This document shows, piece by piece, positions 1 through 7,279 of a DNA stretch of 40,472 nucleotides; position 1 is the first letter of the stretch; the number at the start of each line of letters is the position of its first letter. The notes under the pieces are model-generated. The model was not told the origin of the DNA. It ran no database searches and was given only the letters and a program-made list of their open reading frames with translations. Origin of the DNA: DAIDJD01 sp035485275. GTDB taxonomy: Bacteria; Oederibacteriota; JAJYGY01; DAIDJD01. Made by a program: the position numbers and the translations under genes. The stretch lies in NCBI GenBank assembly GCA_035485275.1, contig DATHOE010000023.1:1-40472 (forward strand). The letters run 5' to 3'.

Positions 1-1
1 C

Positions 2-1621
2 GTGATCCTGAAGGTGGCCCAGATCCTCACGGTCAAGGGCGGCACCAACGCCATCGTGGAGTACATCGGCCCCGGCGCGCGCAGCTTCAGCTGCACGGGC
101 AAGGGCACCATCACCAACATGGGCGCGGAGATCGGCGCCACAACCTCCTTGTTCAGCTACGACGAGAGCATGGGCCGCTACCTCCGCGGCACGGGCAGGG
201 CGGCCCTGGCCGACCTGGCCGACGCCAACAAGGACCTGCTGGCGCCGGATCCGGAGTGCGAGGCCGAGCCCGAGAAGCACTACGACCAGGTGGTGCGCAT
301 CGACTTGAGCGCCCTGGAGCCGCACGTGGTGGGGCCCCACACCCCGGACCTGGCCAGGCCCGTGAGCCAGATGGCCAAGGACGCGCGCGACAACCACTAT
401 CCCTTCGAGCTGAAGGCCGCCCTCATAGGCAGCTGCACCAACTCCAGCTACGAGGACATCAGCCGGGCCGCGGACATCGCCCGCCAGGCCTCGGCCAAGG
501 GCGCCAAGACCACCTCACCCCTGCTGATCACGCCGGGCTCCGAGCAGATCTACCGCACCATCCAGCGCGACGGCCAGATGGCCAGCCTGGAGAAGGTGGG
601 CGCCACGGTCATGGCCAACGCCTGCGGACCCTGCATCGGGCAGTGGAAGCGCGACGACGTGAAGAAGGGCGAGGTCAACAGCATCATCAGCTCCTTCAAC
701 CGCAACTTCCCCGCCCGCAACGACGGCAACGACGCCACCATGAGCTTCATCGGCTCGCCCGAGGTGGTCATGGCCTACGCCCTGGCGGGGCGCCTGGACG
801 TGAACCCCTTCACCGAGGAGTTCAGCACCGGCGCGGGGGTCAAGCTCAAGCTGGTGCCGCCCCCGCCCGTGGACGACCTGCCCAAGGACGGCTTCGTGCC
901 GCCCACGGGCGGCTACATCGCCCCCTCGGCCGACGGCAGCAAGGTGCGGATCATCGTGGACCCGAAGTCCGACCGCCTGCAGCTGCTGTCGCCCTTCGAC
1001 GCCTGGAACGGCGAGGATTTCTTGGGGCTCCCGCTCCTGCTCAAGGCCAAGGGCAAGTGCACCACCGACCACATCTCCCCGGCCGGGCCCTGGCTGAAGT
1101 ACCGCGGGCACCTGGACAACATCTCCAACAACATGTTCCTGGGCGCGATCAGCGCCTTCACGGGCAAGCCCGGGCAGGCCAAGGACCAGGCCAGCGGCGA
1201 GTGGAAGGAGCCGCAGGCCGTGGCCCGCGCGTACAAGGCCAAGGGCCTGAAGTGGGTGGCCATCGGCGACGAGAACTACGGCGAAGGCTCCAGCCGTGAG
1301 CACGCCGCCATGTGCCCCCGCCACCTGGGCGCGGCCGTGGTGCTGGTGAAGAGCTTCGCCCGCATCCACGAGACCAACCTGAAGAAGCAGGGCATCCTGC
1401 CGCTGACCTTCGCCAACCCCGCGGACTACGACAAGGCCCTGGAGGACGACACGGTGAGCGTGCTGGGGCTGGCCTCGCTGGCGCCGGCCAAGGACCTGAC
1501 CGTGGTCTTCAGGCACAAGGACGGGACCGAGGACAGGATCCAGGCGAAGCATTCCATGAACGAGGACCAGATCGGCTGGTTCAAGGCCGGTTCGGCCCTG
1601 AACCTGATGAGCAAGATTTAA
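2..1621 (+). CDS. acn: Aconitate hydratase, mitochondrial type (5'-truncated by window edge)
   Basis: This is the C-terminal 539 residues of aconitase, which isomerises citrate to isocitrate in the TCA cycle using a 4Fe-4S cluster. The cluster ligands are visible as GSCTNSS (Cys145 of the fragment) and NACGPC (Cys208 and Cys211). The substrate-binding stretch SFNRNFPARNDGN follows. The C-terminal swivel domain carries KCTTDHISPAGPW and GDENYGEGSSREHAA. The domain order and these motifs match the mitochondrial-type aconitases rather than AcnB. The reading frame is open at base 2, so the true start lies upstream of the window. The gene ends just before a strong terminator and is convergent with the TPR gene. 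Identification is very secure. Confidence 0.97.
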   Translation: MILKVAQILTVKGGTNAIVEYIGPGARSFSCTGKGTITNMGAEIGATTSLFSYDESMGRYLRGTGRAALADLADANKDLLAPDPECEAEPEKHYDQVVRIDLSALEPHVVGPHTPDLARPVSQMAKDARDNHYPFELKAALIGSCTNSSYEDISRAADIARQASAKGAKTTSPLLITPGSEQIYRTIQRDGQMASLEKVGATVMANACGPCIGQWKRDDVKKGEVNSIISSFNRNFPARNDGNDATMSFIGSPEVVMAYALAGRLDVNPFTEEFSTGAGVKLKLVPPPPVDDLPKDGFVPPTGGYIAPSADGSKVRIIVDPKSDRLQLLSPFDAWNGEDFLGLPLLLKAKGKCTTDHISPAGPWLKYRGHLDNISNNMFLGAISAFTGKPGQAKDQASGEWKEPQAVARAYKAKGLKWVAIGDENYGEGSSREHAAMCPRHLGAAVVLVKSFARIHETNLKKQGILPLTFANPADYDKALEDDTVSVLGLASLAPAKDLTVVFRHKDGTEDRIQAKHSMNEDQIGWFKAGSALNLMSKI

Positions 1622-1636
1622 GGGGCCAAGACGGAC

Positions 1637-1671
1637 AAAAAGGCCCTCCCCGAAGGGGGAGGGCCTTTTTT
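1637..1671. terminator. Bidirectional rho-independent terminator
   Basis: A perfect 15-bp stem (1637-1651 with 1656-1670) closes a GAAG tetraloop. It is GC-rich inside and flanked by an A run on the left and a T run on the right, so it can terminate in both directions. It sits between the convergent aconitase and TPR-protein genes. Confidence 0.95.
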
Positions 1672-1698
1672 ATTGCCTAAAAATTCCGGACCTTTTTC

Positions 1699-2328
1699 TT
1701 ACTGCGCAGCGGCCGGCGACACGGAAGCCGCGGCCGCCGTGGGGCTGGCCGATTGGTCGGCGGCGCTCGGGGTGGGGGTGATGTGCGCAGCGATCTGCAG
1801 GGTCTTCAGGTTCTCGGCCAAGCGGCTGGAATCCACGTTGTCCGCGTTCAACTGCGCGATGCCCTTGGTGTACGTCGCGATGGCGTCGGCGCGCTTGCCG
1901 CTGTTCACCTGGGCCGCGCCCAGGTCGTTCCAGGCCGGCTCAAGGTCCTTCATCAGTGCAATGGCCTTGTTGGCCGCGTCCTCGGCTTCCTGGTACTTGG
2001 CCAGGTTCAGGTAGGCCGTGGCGAGGTCCAACTGGCGGTACGGCTCGCGCTTGGTGGCGCCGTTCTGGGCCACCTGCTCGCCGATGCCGTTGAAGTAGGC
2101 CACCGCCTCCTCGAACTTGCCGTCGCTGAGCAGTTCCTTGCCGGCCTTGAGGGAGCCCGGCGCGTCGTTCGGGGCCACCGTGGCGGCCGTGCTGCTGTCC
2201 GCAGCTGCGGTGGAACCCGTGGCCGCGCTGGGGCTGGCGGCCGTGGCTGCGCCGTCGTCGGCCCGCAGGACGCCGGCCATGGACAGGCCTGCGACCAGGG
2301 CCAGGATCAGGTTGTTTTTCATCGTCAT
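1699..2328 (-). CDS. Secreted tetratricopeptide-repeat protein
   Basis: The 209-residue product has an N-terminal signal peptide (hydrophobic core LILALVAGLSMAGVLRA), so it is exported. An Ala/Ser/Thr-rich linker (about residues 24-60) precedes about three TPR-like helical repeats, for example GKELLSDGKFEEAVAYF, ATAYLNLAKYQEAEDAANKA and NSGKRADAIATYTKGI. The tail is again Ala/Ser/Pro-rich. TPRs usually mediate protein-protein contacts; no partner is apparent. The ATG at 2328 is preceded by GGGAG at a suitable distance, and a second ATG two codons later is an alternative start. The gene shares its terminator with the convergent aconitase. Confidence 0.85.
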   Translation of the reverse strand: MTMKNNLILALVAGLSMAGVLRADDGAATAASPSAATGSTAAADSSTAATVAPNDAPGSLKAGKELLSDGKFEEAVAYFNGIGEQVAQNGATKREPYRQLDLATAYLNLAKYQEAEDAANKAIALMKDLEPAWNDLGAAQVNSGKRADAIATYTKGIAQLNADNVDSSRLAENLKTLQIAAHITPTPSAADQSASPTAAAASVSPAAAQ

Positions 2329-2542
2329 TGAATTCTCCCGCGGGGCGCTGAATCCGGCGATGCTGCCGGAGCGAACGGATGTGCTTGGCTAGGGGCAAAA
2401 TCCCGGTGTCCCGTCCCCGTTTAGGATGAACCGGAGATCCCGTCCCGAAGCCGCCTCCGATGGCGGACCTTCCCAAAACAACAAAAAGATCATAAGCAGA
2501 TCAGGGCGCAAAGACAAGGAACGACCCGGCATCCCCAGAATG

Positions 2543-2576
2543 CAGAAGCCCATGTCTCGAAAGACACGGGCTTCTG
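2543..2576 (-). terminator. Hairpin just downstream of tRNA-Glu
   Basis: A 15-bp stem with one A/C mismatch (2543-2557 with 2562-2576) closes a CGAA/UUCG-type tetraloop, 4 bases past the tRNA 3' end in the direction of transcription. No T run follows on the minus strand, so it may be a processing or stabilising hairpin rather than a classical intrinsic terminator. Confidence 0.6.
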
Positions 2577-2580
2577 TGAT

Positions 2581-2657
2581 TGGTAGCGCCTACGGGGCTC
2601 GAACCCGTGATCTCCGCCTTGAGAGGGCAGCGTCCTAACCAGCTAGACCAAGGCGCC
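2581..2657 (-). tRNA. tRNA-Glu (anticodon CUC)
   Basis: The reverse complement folds as a full cloverleaf. The 7-bp acceptor stem is GGCGCCT/AGGCGCT with a terminal G-U pair. The D arm contains the GTCTAG...TTAGGAC pattern typical of tRNA-Glu, the anticodon loop is CTCTCAA (anticodon CTC), and the T arm is CGGGTTCGAGCCCCG. The discriminator is A, and the 3' CCA is genomically encoded at 2581-2583. Confidence 0.97.
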
Positions 2658-2764
2658 ATGCAAAGATGCTTTAACGGCAAGGGTTTTTGAGGTCATACGG
2701 CAAAGGCCAATATGCCAGCTACCGCACAACTAGCAAAAACAAAGGCTAGTTAAAGGATAGCTAG
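2658..2764. other. AT-rich spacer upstream of tRNA-Glu
   Basis: No gene is visible. This stretch should hold the tRNA promoter on the minus strand, but I see no convincing -35/-10 pair. A 7-bp inverted repeat (AACTAGC at 2728-2734 with GCTAGTT at 2745-2751) forms a hairpin with an A-rich loop. It follows repeat copy A in the direction of the upstream minus-strand genes and might be a transcript end. Confidence 0.4.
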
Positions 2765-2933
2765 AATAGGCAAACAGGCTGAGGTGGTCAAGGGGGAAAT
2801 GGCTGGGCTACTATTGCTGATTAGGTGGTTTTTTCCACCAAACCCATATTGGCGCAACCAACACCGCAAGGCCAAGCAATCGCCAGAACCAACCCAAGGA
2901 CCTTCAAAACAGGCGGCTACCCACTCTGCCAGT
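2765..2933 (-). repeat. Diverged ~170-bp repeat, copy A
   Basis: This stretch aligns along its whole length with copy B at 3651-3827. Shared words include GGCCAAGCAATCGCCA and AAAACAGGCGGCTACCCAC. By eye the copies are roughly three-quarters identical. A weak minus-strand ORF (2750-2965, GTG start) shares WVAACF with the ORF of copy B. Relative to copy B it has a 1-base deletion followed about 60 bases later by a 1-base insertion, so its middle is read in a different frame. It also holds a GGTGG/CCACC hairpin. It lies downstream of the 170-residue membrane protein gene. No other gene is seen between 2658 and 3027. Confidence 0.75.
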
Positions 2934-3027
2934 ATTTGCGCCGGTATGAACAACTCGCCTCCCACACAGATCTACTGTCAAGCGACAACTAAATCAATAC
3001 AAACCTAAACTTACATGATAACTATTT

Positions 3028-3540
3028 TCACTCTATCTCTTGGACATTTGGTTGAGAGTAAATTCTATTCCATTTTATATCACCACAGTCAATTTTAGAA
3101 ATTCCAGTGTTGTACCAAGAATATTTTCCCTCCATCTCCGTTCCATTTCCTACCAATACTACTGTAAACGTCCCTCCACCCTTTAAATGCCTATTTCTAT
3201 TCCAAAATCTAATTGATAAAATATCTCCTTGAATCATCCCGTCCAAGTCGAGCATTTTTTTAACATTTATTTTTTCACCTTTCTCTTCGTAATAAATTTT
3301 TCCCTTCAATTTCCATCCATATTGCTTCAGATGCATGGTAAATGTCATAACGCTTTCAGTATACTTTGCTGCATCAATGGACTGCCAACTCCCAGAAACG
3401 CTAGGTACGTGTCTAGATGTAAATTCTAAATAATAGTCACTAATATATTTTTCCCACAGAGCTTTGATAGCCAAACTAAAAAAAGCAATCACAACACTTA
3501 CCACAATGCCAATTTCTATTTGATTCACTAAGTCACCCAT
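3028..3540 (-). CDS. Membrane-anchored beta-rich protein (unknown function)
   Basis: I do not recognise the family with certainty. The 170-residue product starts with one transmembrane helix (about residues 9-29, GIVVSVVIAFFSLAIKAL). A short amphipathic stretch follows, then about 120 residues that look like successive beta strands (GSWQSI, MTFTMHLKQYGWKLKGKIYY, GDILSIRFWN, GGTFTVVLVG, MEGKYSWYNTG, CGDIKWNRI). This suggests a small lipocalin- or Cap15-like barrel on a membrane anchor, which is only a resemblance. The start is supported by a purine-rich AAAGGAAAG Shine-Dalgarno. The start codon lies inside the last codons of the upstream Trp-rich ORF (8-base overlap), suggesting coupling. The AT-rich composition differs from the flanking chromosome. 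Confidence 0.7.
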   Translation of the reverse strand: MGDLVNQIEIGIVVSVVIAFFSLAIKALWEKYISDYYLEFTSRHVPSVSGSWQSIDAAKYTESVMTFTMHLKQYGWKLKGKIYYEEKGEKINVKKMLDLDGMIQGDILSIRFWNRNRHLKGGGTFTVVLVGNGTEMEGKYSWYNTGISKIDCGDIKWNRIYSQPNVQEIE

Positions 3541-3838
3541 TATTTCTTTCCTTTCCCATGCGATTTTTTTCTGTTAATAATCTATTAATAAATTTTCCAT
3601 ATATTCTACCAAACCACCTTGCCAATGTCACCTGGATGCTTTGCTGGCAAAATAGCCAAACGGTAAAGAGGTAAGGGCGGTCAAGGGGAAAGTGGGCGGG
3701 GCTACTCTTGCCAATTTGGAGGTTTTTCCACCAAGCCCACATTGCCGCAACCACGACAGTAAGGCCAAGCAATCGCCAAAACCATGCCCAAAGACCGTCA
3801 AAACAGGCGGCTACCCACGTTGCCAGTCCCCATTTCAA
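3533..3838 (-). CDS. Trp-rich small membrane protein ORF (contains repeat copy B)
   Basis: This 101-residue ORF starts at TTG, 5 bases after the HNH stop, and ends inside the start of the next gene. The spacing is operon-like, although no Shine-Dalgarno is visible and translation would rely on re-initiation. The N-terminal half is unusually rich in tryptophan and hydrophobic residues (WVAACFDGLW, then AWFWRLLGL, then AAMWAWWKN), a likely membrane segment. The C-terminal part is basic (FGRIYGKFINRLL). The N-terminal half coincides with the duplicated DNA element, so it could instead be a non-coding repeat that happens to be open. No family is recognised. Confidence 0.45.
   Translation of the reverse strand: MKWGLATWVAACFDGLWAWFWRLLGLTVVVAAMWAWWKNLQIGKSSPAHFPLDRPYLFTVWLFCQQSIQVTLARWFGRIYGKFINRLLTEKNRMGKERNNG
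3651..3827 (-). repeat. Diverged ~170-bp repeat, copy B
   Basis: Partner of copy A (2765-2933). It begins 17 bases after the stop codon of the HNH gene, so both copies lie on the 3' side of a gene in the same orientation. A partial hairpin around TGGAGG-TTTTT-CCACCA is shared with copy A. An internal near-repeat of TGGCAA...GTAGCC occurs at its two ends. Confidence 0.75.
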
Positions 3839-3843
3839 TACAC

Positions 3844-4521
3844 TTAATGGGCCTCCCGTTTTTTATTTTTTGTTCTGTACTGTATTCGTGATAAACGCTT
3901 CACCTCTGCCTCACGCCCAGCGATCCAATCTACGAGATCTCGAATCGCGTTCTTCAAAGTTTTTTCAGAATATCCCTTGCCTTTACTAAGGTTACATCTT
4001 GCACAAGCAACTCTCATGTTTTCAATACGTTCAGTACCGACGCCTCCACCTATGTGTGGAATGATATGGTCAATGTGCCAGCCATTCATTCCACGCTGAT
4101 CAGATTTCCACTTTTTACCACAAATATGGCATTTCATTTTGGAGGCAATCCAAATTGAATATACCTCCTCTTTGGTAAATCTCTTTTTTCTAGGAGAAAT
4201 ATAAATTGGTCCTGGGCCACCGGGCGTTTCCGGTATTTCGCTTTCATCATTTATTTCCTCGCTCATACTCATCCTAACAACGTCAAGATCAATATCATCG
4301 TAGTTTTCCAAGGGATAACGTAGTGTGTACAAATTGTACGTCACCTCATATTTATTGCCATGCCGCCTAACTGCCAAGTAATGTGTTGCCCCACAAGCCC
4401 GACAATCCAATGTATCTCTGTTTACAGTTGAAAAGAAAATAGTCACAGGCACAGCACTTAGCCCGCATCTTTGACAAGGCAACATCTTCATCATTGTGCG
4501 TTCTTTGATTTTCTCCCTCAT
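3844..4521 (-). CDS. HNH endonuclease with N-terminal zinc ribbon
   Basis: The 225-residue product has a zinc ribbon near its start (CQRC at 16-19 and CRAC at 40-43), an acidic middle region, and a C-terminal HNH nuclease domain. Visible there are CHIC at 131-134, GWHIDHIIPHIGGG around 147-160 with the catalytic His, an Asn in ENM, and the zinc pair CARC at 173-176 followed by NLSKGKG. HNH proteins of this type cut DNA and are common in mobile and defence contexts. The ATG at 4521 has GGGG at a suitable distance; two later ATGs (codons 10 and 11) lack a ribosome site. It leads a three-ORF AT-rich cluster and probably came in by transfer. The nuclease call is secure; its biological role is not known. 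Confidence 0.88.
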   Translation of the reverse strand: MREKIKERTMMKMLPCQRCGLSAVPVTIFFSTVNRDTLDCRACGATHYLAVRRHGNKYEVTYNLYTLRYPLENYDDIDLDVVRMSMSEEINDESEIPETPGGPGPIYISPRKKRFTKEEVYSIWIASKMKCHICGKKWKSDQRGMNGWHIDHIIPHIGGGVGTERIENMRVACARCNLSKGKGYSEKTLKNAIRDLVDWIAGREAEVKRLSRIQYRTKNKKREAH

Positions 4522-4632
4522 GTTCTTTACCCCAAATGCTAGTAAACCTGCTCATGTCACCTAGAAACCTGAATTTTCCAGAAGCTGCTTGCTAGGAACA
4601 AAGGAGCTAGAAACGCCAGAATGTCCAGCGGA

Positions 4633-4800
4633 CTATTCTTCATCGCAGAACTTCTTTATCGCATTTCTTACTTTCGACATATCCATACCCTTATCCTCAG
4701 AAAACCTCATCATATCTTCTTCTATCGAAATCCAAAGTCTTCGTGCCTGACTGTTGATATCCTTGATTCGTTTAAGCAATTTATCTCTATTCAAATTCAA
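4633..4800 (-). CDS. Short charged ORF, possible gene remnant
   Basis: An open frame of about 55 codons ends at TAG 4633-4635 and is open up to 4845. It encodes a charged, helical-looking peptide (LLKRIKDINSQARRLWIS, then EDMMRFSEDKGMDMSKV). Only TTG starts (4800 or 4794) or an internal ATG (4713) are available, and no convincing ribosome site is seen. It may be the 3' end of a decayed gene or a small antitoxin-like protein. No family is recognised. The plus-strand ORF over the same bases is Ser/Leu-rich and unconvincing. Confidence 0.35.
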   Translation of the reverse strand: MNLNRDKLLKRIKDINSQARRLWISIEEDMMRFSEDKGMDMSKVRNAIKKFCDEE

Positions 4801-4880
4801 ATCCCACTCGTTCCGGTTCTGCTCAGACTTATTATCAAAATCACATCAATCCCTCTCAGAGATCAGCTATTCTACCGCCC

Positions 4881-4903
4881 AAAACCTCGGCCCTCCAGGG
4901 CCG
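4881..4903 (-). terminator. Rho-independent terminator of the PH/kinase operon
   Basis: A 6-bp GC stem (CGGCCC at 4888-4893 with GGGCCG at 4898-4903) with a 4-base loop starts within 4 bases of the stop codon of the last gene. On the minus strand it is followed after two bases by a short T run (4881-4884). Confidence 0.75.
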
Positions 4904-4906
4904 TCT

Positions 4907-5749
4907 TCATCCCCGCCTAGAAACCACCCTTCTCAATATGGGCGCTAATAGCATCGGATCAGCAATGCCTCTAGCAATTTCAAAGCTTTGCCCATCTTTC
5001 GTCCCAAGTACCGTCCGCAACACGACAAATCCATTTTGGTCATGCTTTGTTCCAACCCCAACTGTCCCAATTGAATCGATCGAATAAACATGATGCTGGC
5101 TCGGTGTGTCCATCATGACTCGCCCTTGTTCAATCTCAATGAAGTGTACGCCGTCCTTTCCTGCCCCGCGCCGATTCCTCTTTTTGCCGAACTGCAAAGG
5201 CAAATGCAGGTCTTGTTCACGAACTGTAAGATGGTCCAACAGAAGTTCTATAAGCCTATCGATCTTCGCCAATTGGAATTCCAGCGCTAGGATAGTTCCG
5301 TCCTTTCCGAAGACCCTAAACCTTTGCATGATAAGCATATTAGAAGTTTCTATTTTTAAGATATCCCGCCAAACAATTCCTTTGGATCTACCGAATCTAA
5401 ATTCCGTGATGCCGTTTTTGTCTGTGGATACCTGATATCTATAGTGCCGTAGTGTATGAACAACTAGGCACACAAGAAATACACCATTCATTGCCCCGAT
5501 AAGTATCAAGGCTTGATGTGTCCGTGGGTTAGACCATTGACTAAATACTAAACCAAATCCAATTAGTGCCGTGACCGCCGATATGACAACGATAATCCAC
5601 CAGCCGCTGGGCCACACAAACACTTCAGCATCATTTTCGATAGGTAGTTCCTGTTTAGATAAGCGAATCTTACCTACGATAGCTTTCATGAAGCCAGCGA
5701 TCAGCAAACCTACGACCAAAATAATCAGTGGTACGGGCGACGCCATCAC
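4907..5749 (-). CDS. Membrane protein with PH-like domain (last gene of operon)
   Basis: The 280-residue product has three predicted membrane helices: about residues 6-24 (LIILVVGLLIAGFMKAIVG), 50-70 (WWIIVVISAVTALIGFGLVF) and 80-98. A long soluble C-terminal half follows. Segments such as ITEFRFGRSKGIVWRDILKIE and a later VYSIDSIGTVGVGTKHDQ with FVVLRTVLGTKDGQSF look like the strand pattern of bacterial PH-like domains, possibly two in tandem. No enzymatic motif is seen. It follows the smaller PH-like membrane protein after 34 bases and ends at a terminator. A sensor or scaffold role at the membrane would be a guess. Confidence 0.72.
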   Translation of the reverse strand: MMASPVPLIILVVGLLIAGFMKAIVGKIRLSKQELPIENDAEVFVWPSGWWIIVVISAVTALIGFGLVFSQWSNPRTHQALILIGAMNGVFLVCLVVHTLRHYRYQVSTDKNGITEFRFGRSKGIVWRDILKIETSNMLIMQRFRVFGKDGTILALEFQLAKIDRLIELLLDHLTVREQDLHLPLQFGKKRNRRGAGKDGVHFIEIEQGRVMMDTPSQHHVYSIDSIGTVGVGTKHDQNGFVVLRTVLGTKDGQSFEIARGIADPMLLAPILRRVVSRRG

Positions 5750-5783
5750 GGTCTCCAGCAGCTAACTGCTTCAGTACCAGTTT

Positions 5784-6245
5784 TCATTTTATTTGAGCCA
5801 AATGGGCATATTCCGCCAAAAAGGCATCAAGTTTCTGAAGGGCAGTCTCAGAATACTGATGAACCGAAAACCTTATCGTTGTTGAATCTGATTTCAATTT
5901 AATTCTCCACCCCCAGGCCCACCATTTATGAGCCCGCTCCAAGCCTCTTACTGACTGCATTTCTTCCCAATGGATATTTTTTACATGTCCAAAACCATTG
6001 CCCACGGAGATGCCTTTGGAGTCTATTTCGATAAAGGCATTTCGCTGAAACAAAGTTGAACCAATCAAGGCTCCTATGGCAAATCCATATGGGTACACAA
6101 TCCGATTCTTATGAAGCCAAACTTCAAACAAATATAAAGAAAAAGTCAAAAAAAAGGCATTGATGATCGTTTTACGAAGCAAAGGACTGGCACGGAATGG
6201 CAACATGGTCTTGCTGCCATCTTTGCCAACAAGATCCTCGCTCAT
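5784..6245 (-). CDS. Two-TM membrane protein with PH-like domain
   Basis: The 153-residue product has two membrane helices (about 25-45 and 50-68), then a soluble domain with the bacterial PH pattern. Visible are strands FIEIDSKGISVGNG and KNIHWEEMQSVRGLER, then WGWRIKLKSDSTTIRFSV, and a final helix YSETALQKLDAFLAEYAHL. Proteins of this sort (YdbT/bPH-like) are membrane-associated, with poorly defined functions. The start ATG overlaps the stop of the 2H phosphoesterase by four bases (ATGA), which implies co-translation. It and the downstream 280-residue protein may be distant paralogues. Confidence 0.75.
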   Translation of the reverse strand: MSEDLVGKDGSKTMLPFRASPLLRKTIINAFFLTFSLYLFEVWLHKNRIVYPYGFAIGALIGSTLFQRNAFIEIDSKGISVGNGFGHVKNIHWEEMQSVRGLERAHKWWAWGWRIKLKSDSTTIRFSVHQYSETALQKLDAFLAEYAHLAQIK

Positions 6246-6784
6246 TTAGAACCCTCGCTTAAAGCAAAGTCTCCCAGGAACGTGACCTCGGGAAACTTGA
6301 CCAGCCCAATCGCAACGACTTTCCCAGCAAGGGGTACGGCATCCTGGGCTGTGGTCATGGCCTTTGAAATTGCCGCTGAATCCAGACCCAAATTGATGGA
6401 ACAGTGGAACACAATGTTCCCGACCAAATAGTAAGACCACATACCCTGAACTATATCCAAAAACCGCTTCTGACATTTGAGATGCGCATCAGTCAACGCC
6501 TGAGATCCTTCAGGAGCAAAAAAGATCACCCCTTCTGTCCCAGGGAAGGTGCCGACTGAATCCAAACGGATATCAAATGCCCTGAGGTCATTGGCGAGCG
6601 CCTTAACGGCAGCCTGCGCCTTATCGACCCGAGTATCTTCAAAAACCGCCAATGCCAAATGGGGTCTGGACCCCTTTTGGGCCATAGTATCTGGAAAGCC
6701 AACCTCATCGGCGACCATTTTGCAAACCTGCCGCACCCGACTATCCAAATCGGAATCGAAGAATAGTTCCACGGCGAACGGCAT
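6242..6784 (-). CDS. 2H (LigT-like) phosphoesterase
   Basis: The 180-residue product resembles the 2'-5' RNA ligase/cyclic phosphodiesterase superfamily, which acts on 2',3'-cyclic or 2'-5' phosphodiester bonds of RNA or nucleotides. Two His motifs are spaced as in the family: HLAL at residues 42-45 and HCSI at 127-130. The N-terminus MPFAVELFFDSDLDSRV also fits the family. The first motif has Ala where Thr or Ser is usual (H-x-A), while the second keeps H-x-S, so catalysis may be altered. An AGGGG ribosome site precedes the ATG. It lies 9 bases after the P-loop kinase and overlaps the next gene by 4 bases. Confidence 0.8.
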   Translation of the reverse strand: MPFAVELFFDSDLDSRVRQVCKMVADEVGFPDTMAQKGSRPHLALAVFEDTRVDKAQAAVKALANDLRAFDIRLDSVGTFPGTEGVIFFAPEGSQALTDAHLKCQKRFLDIVQGMWSYYLVGNIVFHCSINLGLDSAAISKAMTTAQDAVPLAGKVVAIGLVKFPEVTFLGDFALSEGSK

Positions 6785-6793
6785 CGTTTTCCC

Positions 6794-7276
6794 CTAGTGG
6801 ATTAACTTCAACTTTGACTCATACCGCTTCAACACTTCCTTTGCTCCCACCAGGTTATCCCGATTCCAGCTAGCATTCCATTTTGTTATGCCCCAATAGC
6901 CTTTGAAGCTGTCCTTCTTTCGGCTCTGGCCCTTTGGTTCAATACCCAACTTCCTTTTGATAAACCGCAGGCCCAAACGCCAGTGCCGAATCCAGGTGGG
7001 TGTGTCCAGAAGGATGATTTGGTCAGCCCTCTCAAAGGACGGCTGGCACCAACTATAGTAGACGCCTTCGATGACCCAGGATTCGCTATCAACGACCTTC
7101 GCCAATCTTCGATCACGTTCTCCTGAGTCACGGCGGACATCATAACCCCCGTCGGTATCGTCCCAGAAAAGGGCATCGAGTTCGACATGGGGAAGGCCGT
7201 GTTCAGTCGCCACTCGACGAGCAAGGGTCGATTTGCCTGAACCAGGACCGCCGATAATGTGAACTCTCCTTGTCAT
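6794..7276 (-). CDS. P-loop kinase of the adenylate kinase/FlaR type
   Basis: The 160-residue product begins with a Walker A loop, IIGGPGSGKST (residues 7-17). A region characteristic of FlaR/"topology modulation" P-loop kinases follows (HVELDALFWDD), then ESWVIEGVYYSW and a basic lid region (RFIKRKLG). The family transfers phosphate from ATP to a small nucleotide-like substrate that is usually unknown; older names refer to effects on DNA topology or flagellin expression. It starts 3 bases after the stop of the zinc-ribbon gene, and the 2H phosphoesterase gene follows. The pairing with a phosphodiesterase hints at RNA or nucleotide end processing, which is an inference. Confidence 0.85.
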   Translation of the reverse strand: MTRRVHIIGGPGSGKSTLARRVATEHGLPHVELDALFWDDTDGGYDVRRDSGERDRRLAKVVDSESWVIEGVYYSWCQPSFERADQIILLDTPTWIRHWRLGLRFIKRKLGIEPKGQSRKKDSFKGYWGITKWNASWNRDNLVGAKEVLKRYESKLKLIH

Positions 7277-7279
7277 GTG

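Noticed and set aside
2765..3827. Integron cassette array with attC sites
   Set aside because: Gene-then-repeat order is suggestive, but I find no paired GTTRRRY/RYYYAAC core sites, no integrase and no further copies at the other gene junctions up to 7.9 kb.
4621..4920. 99-codon plus-strand ORF
   Set aside because: The composition is Ile/Leu/Ser/Phe-rich without pattern, and it runs through the operon terminator on the other strand.
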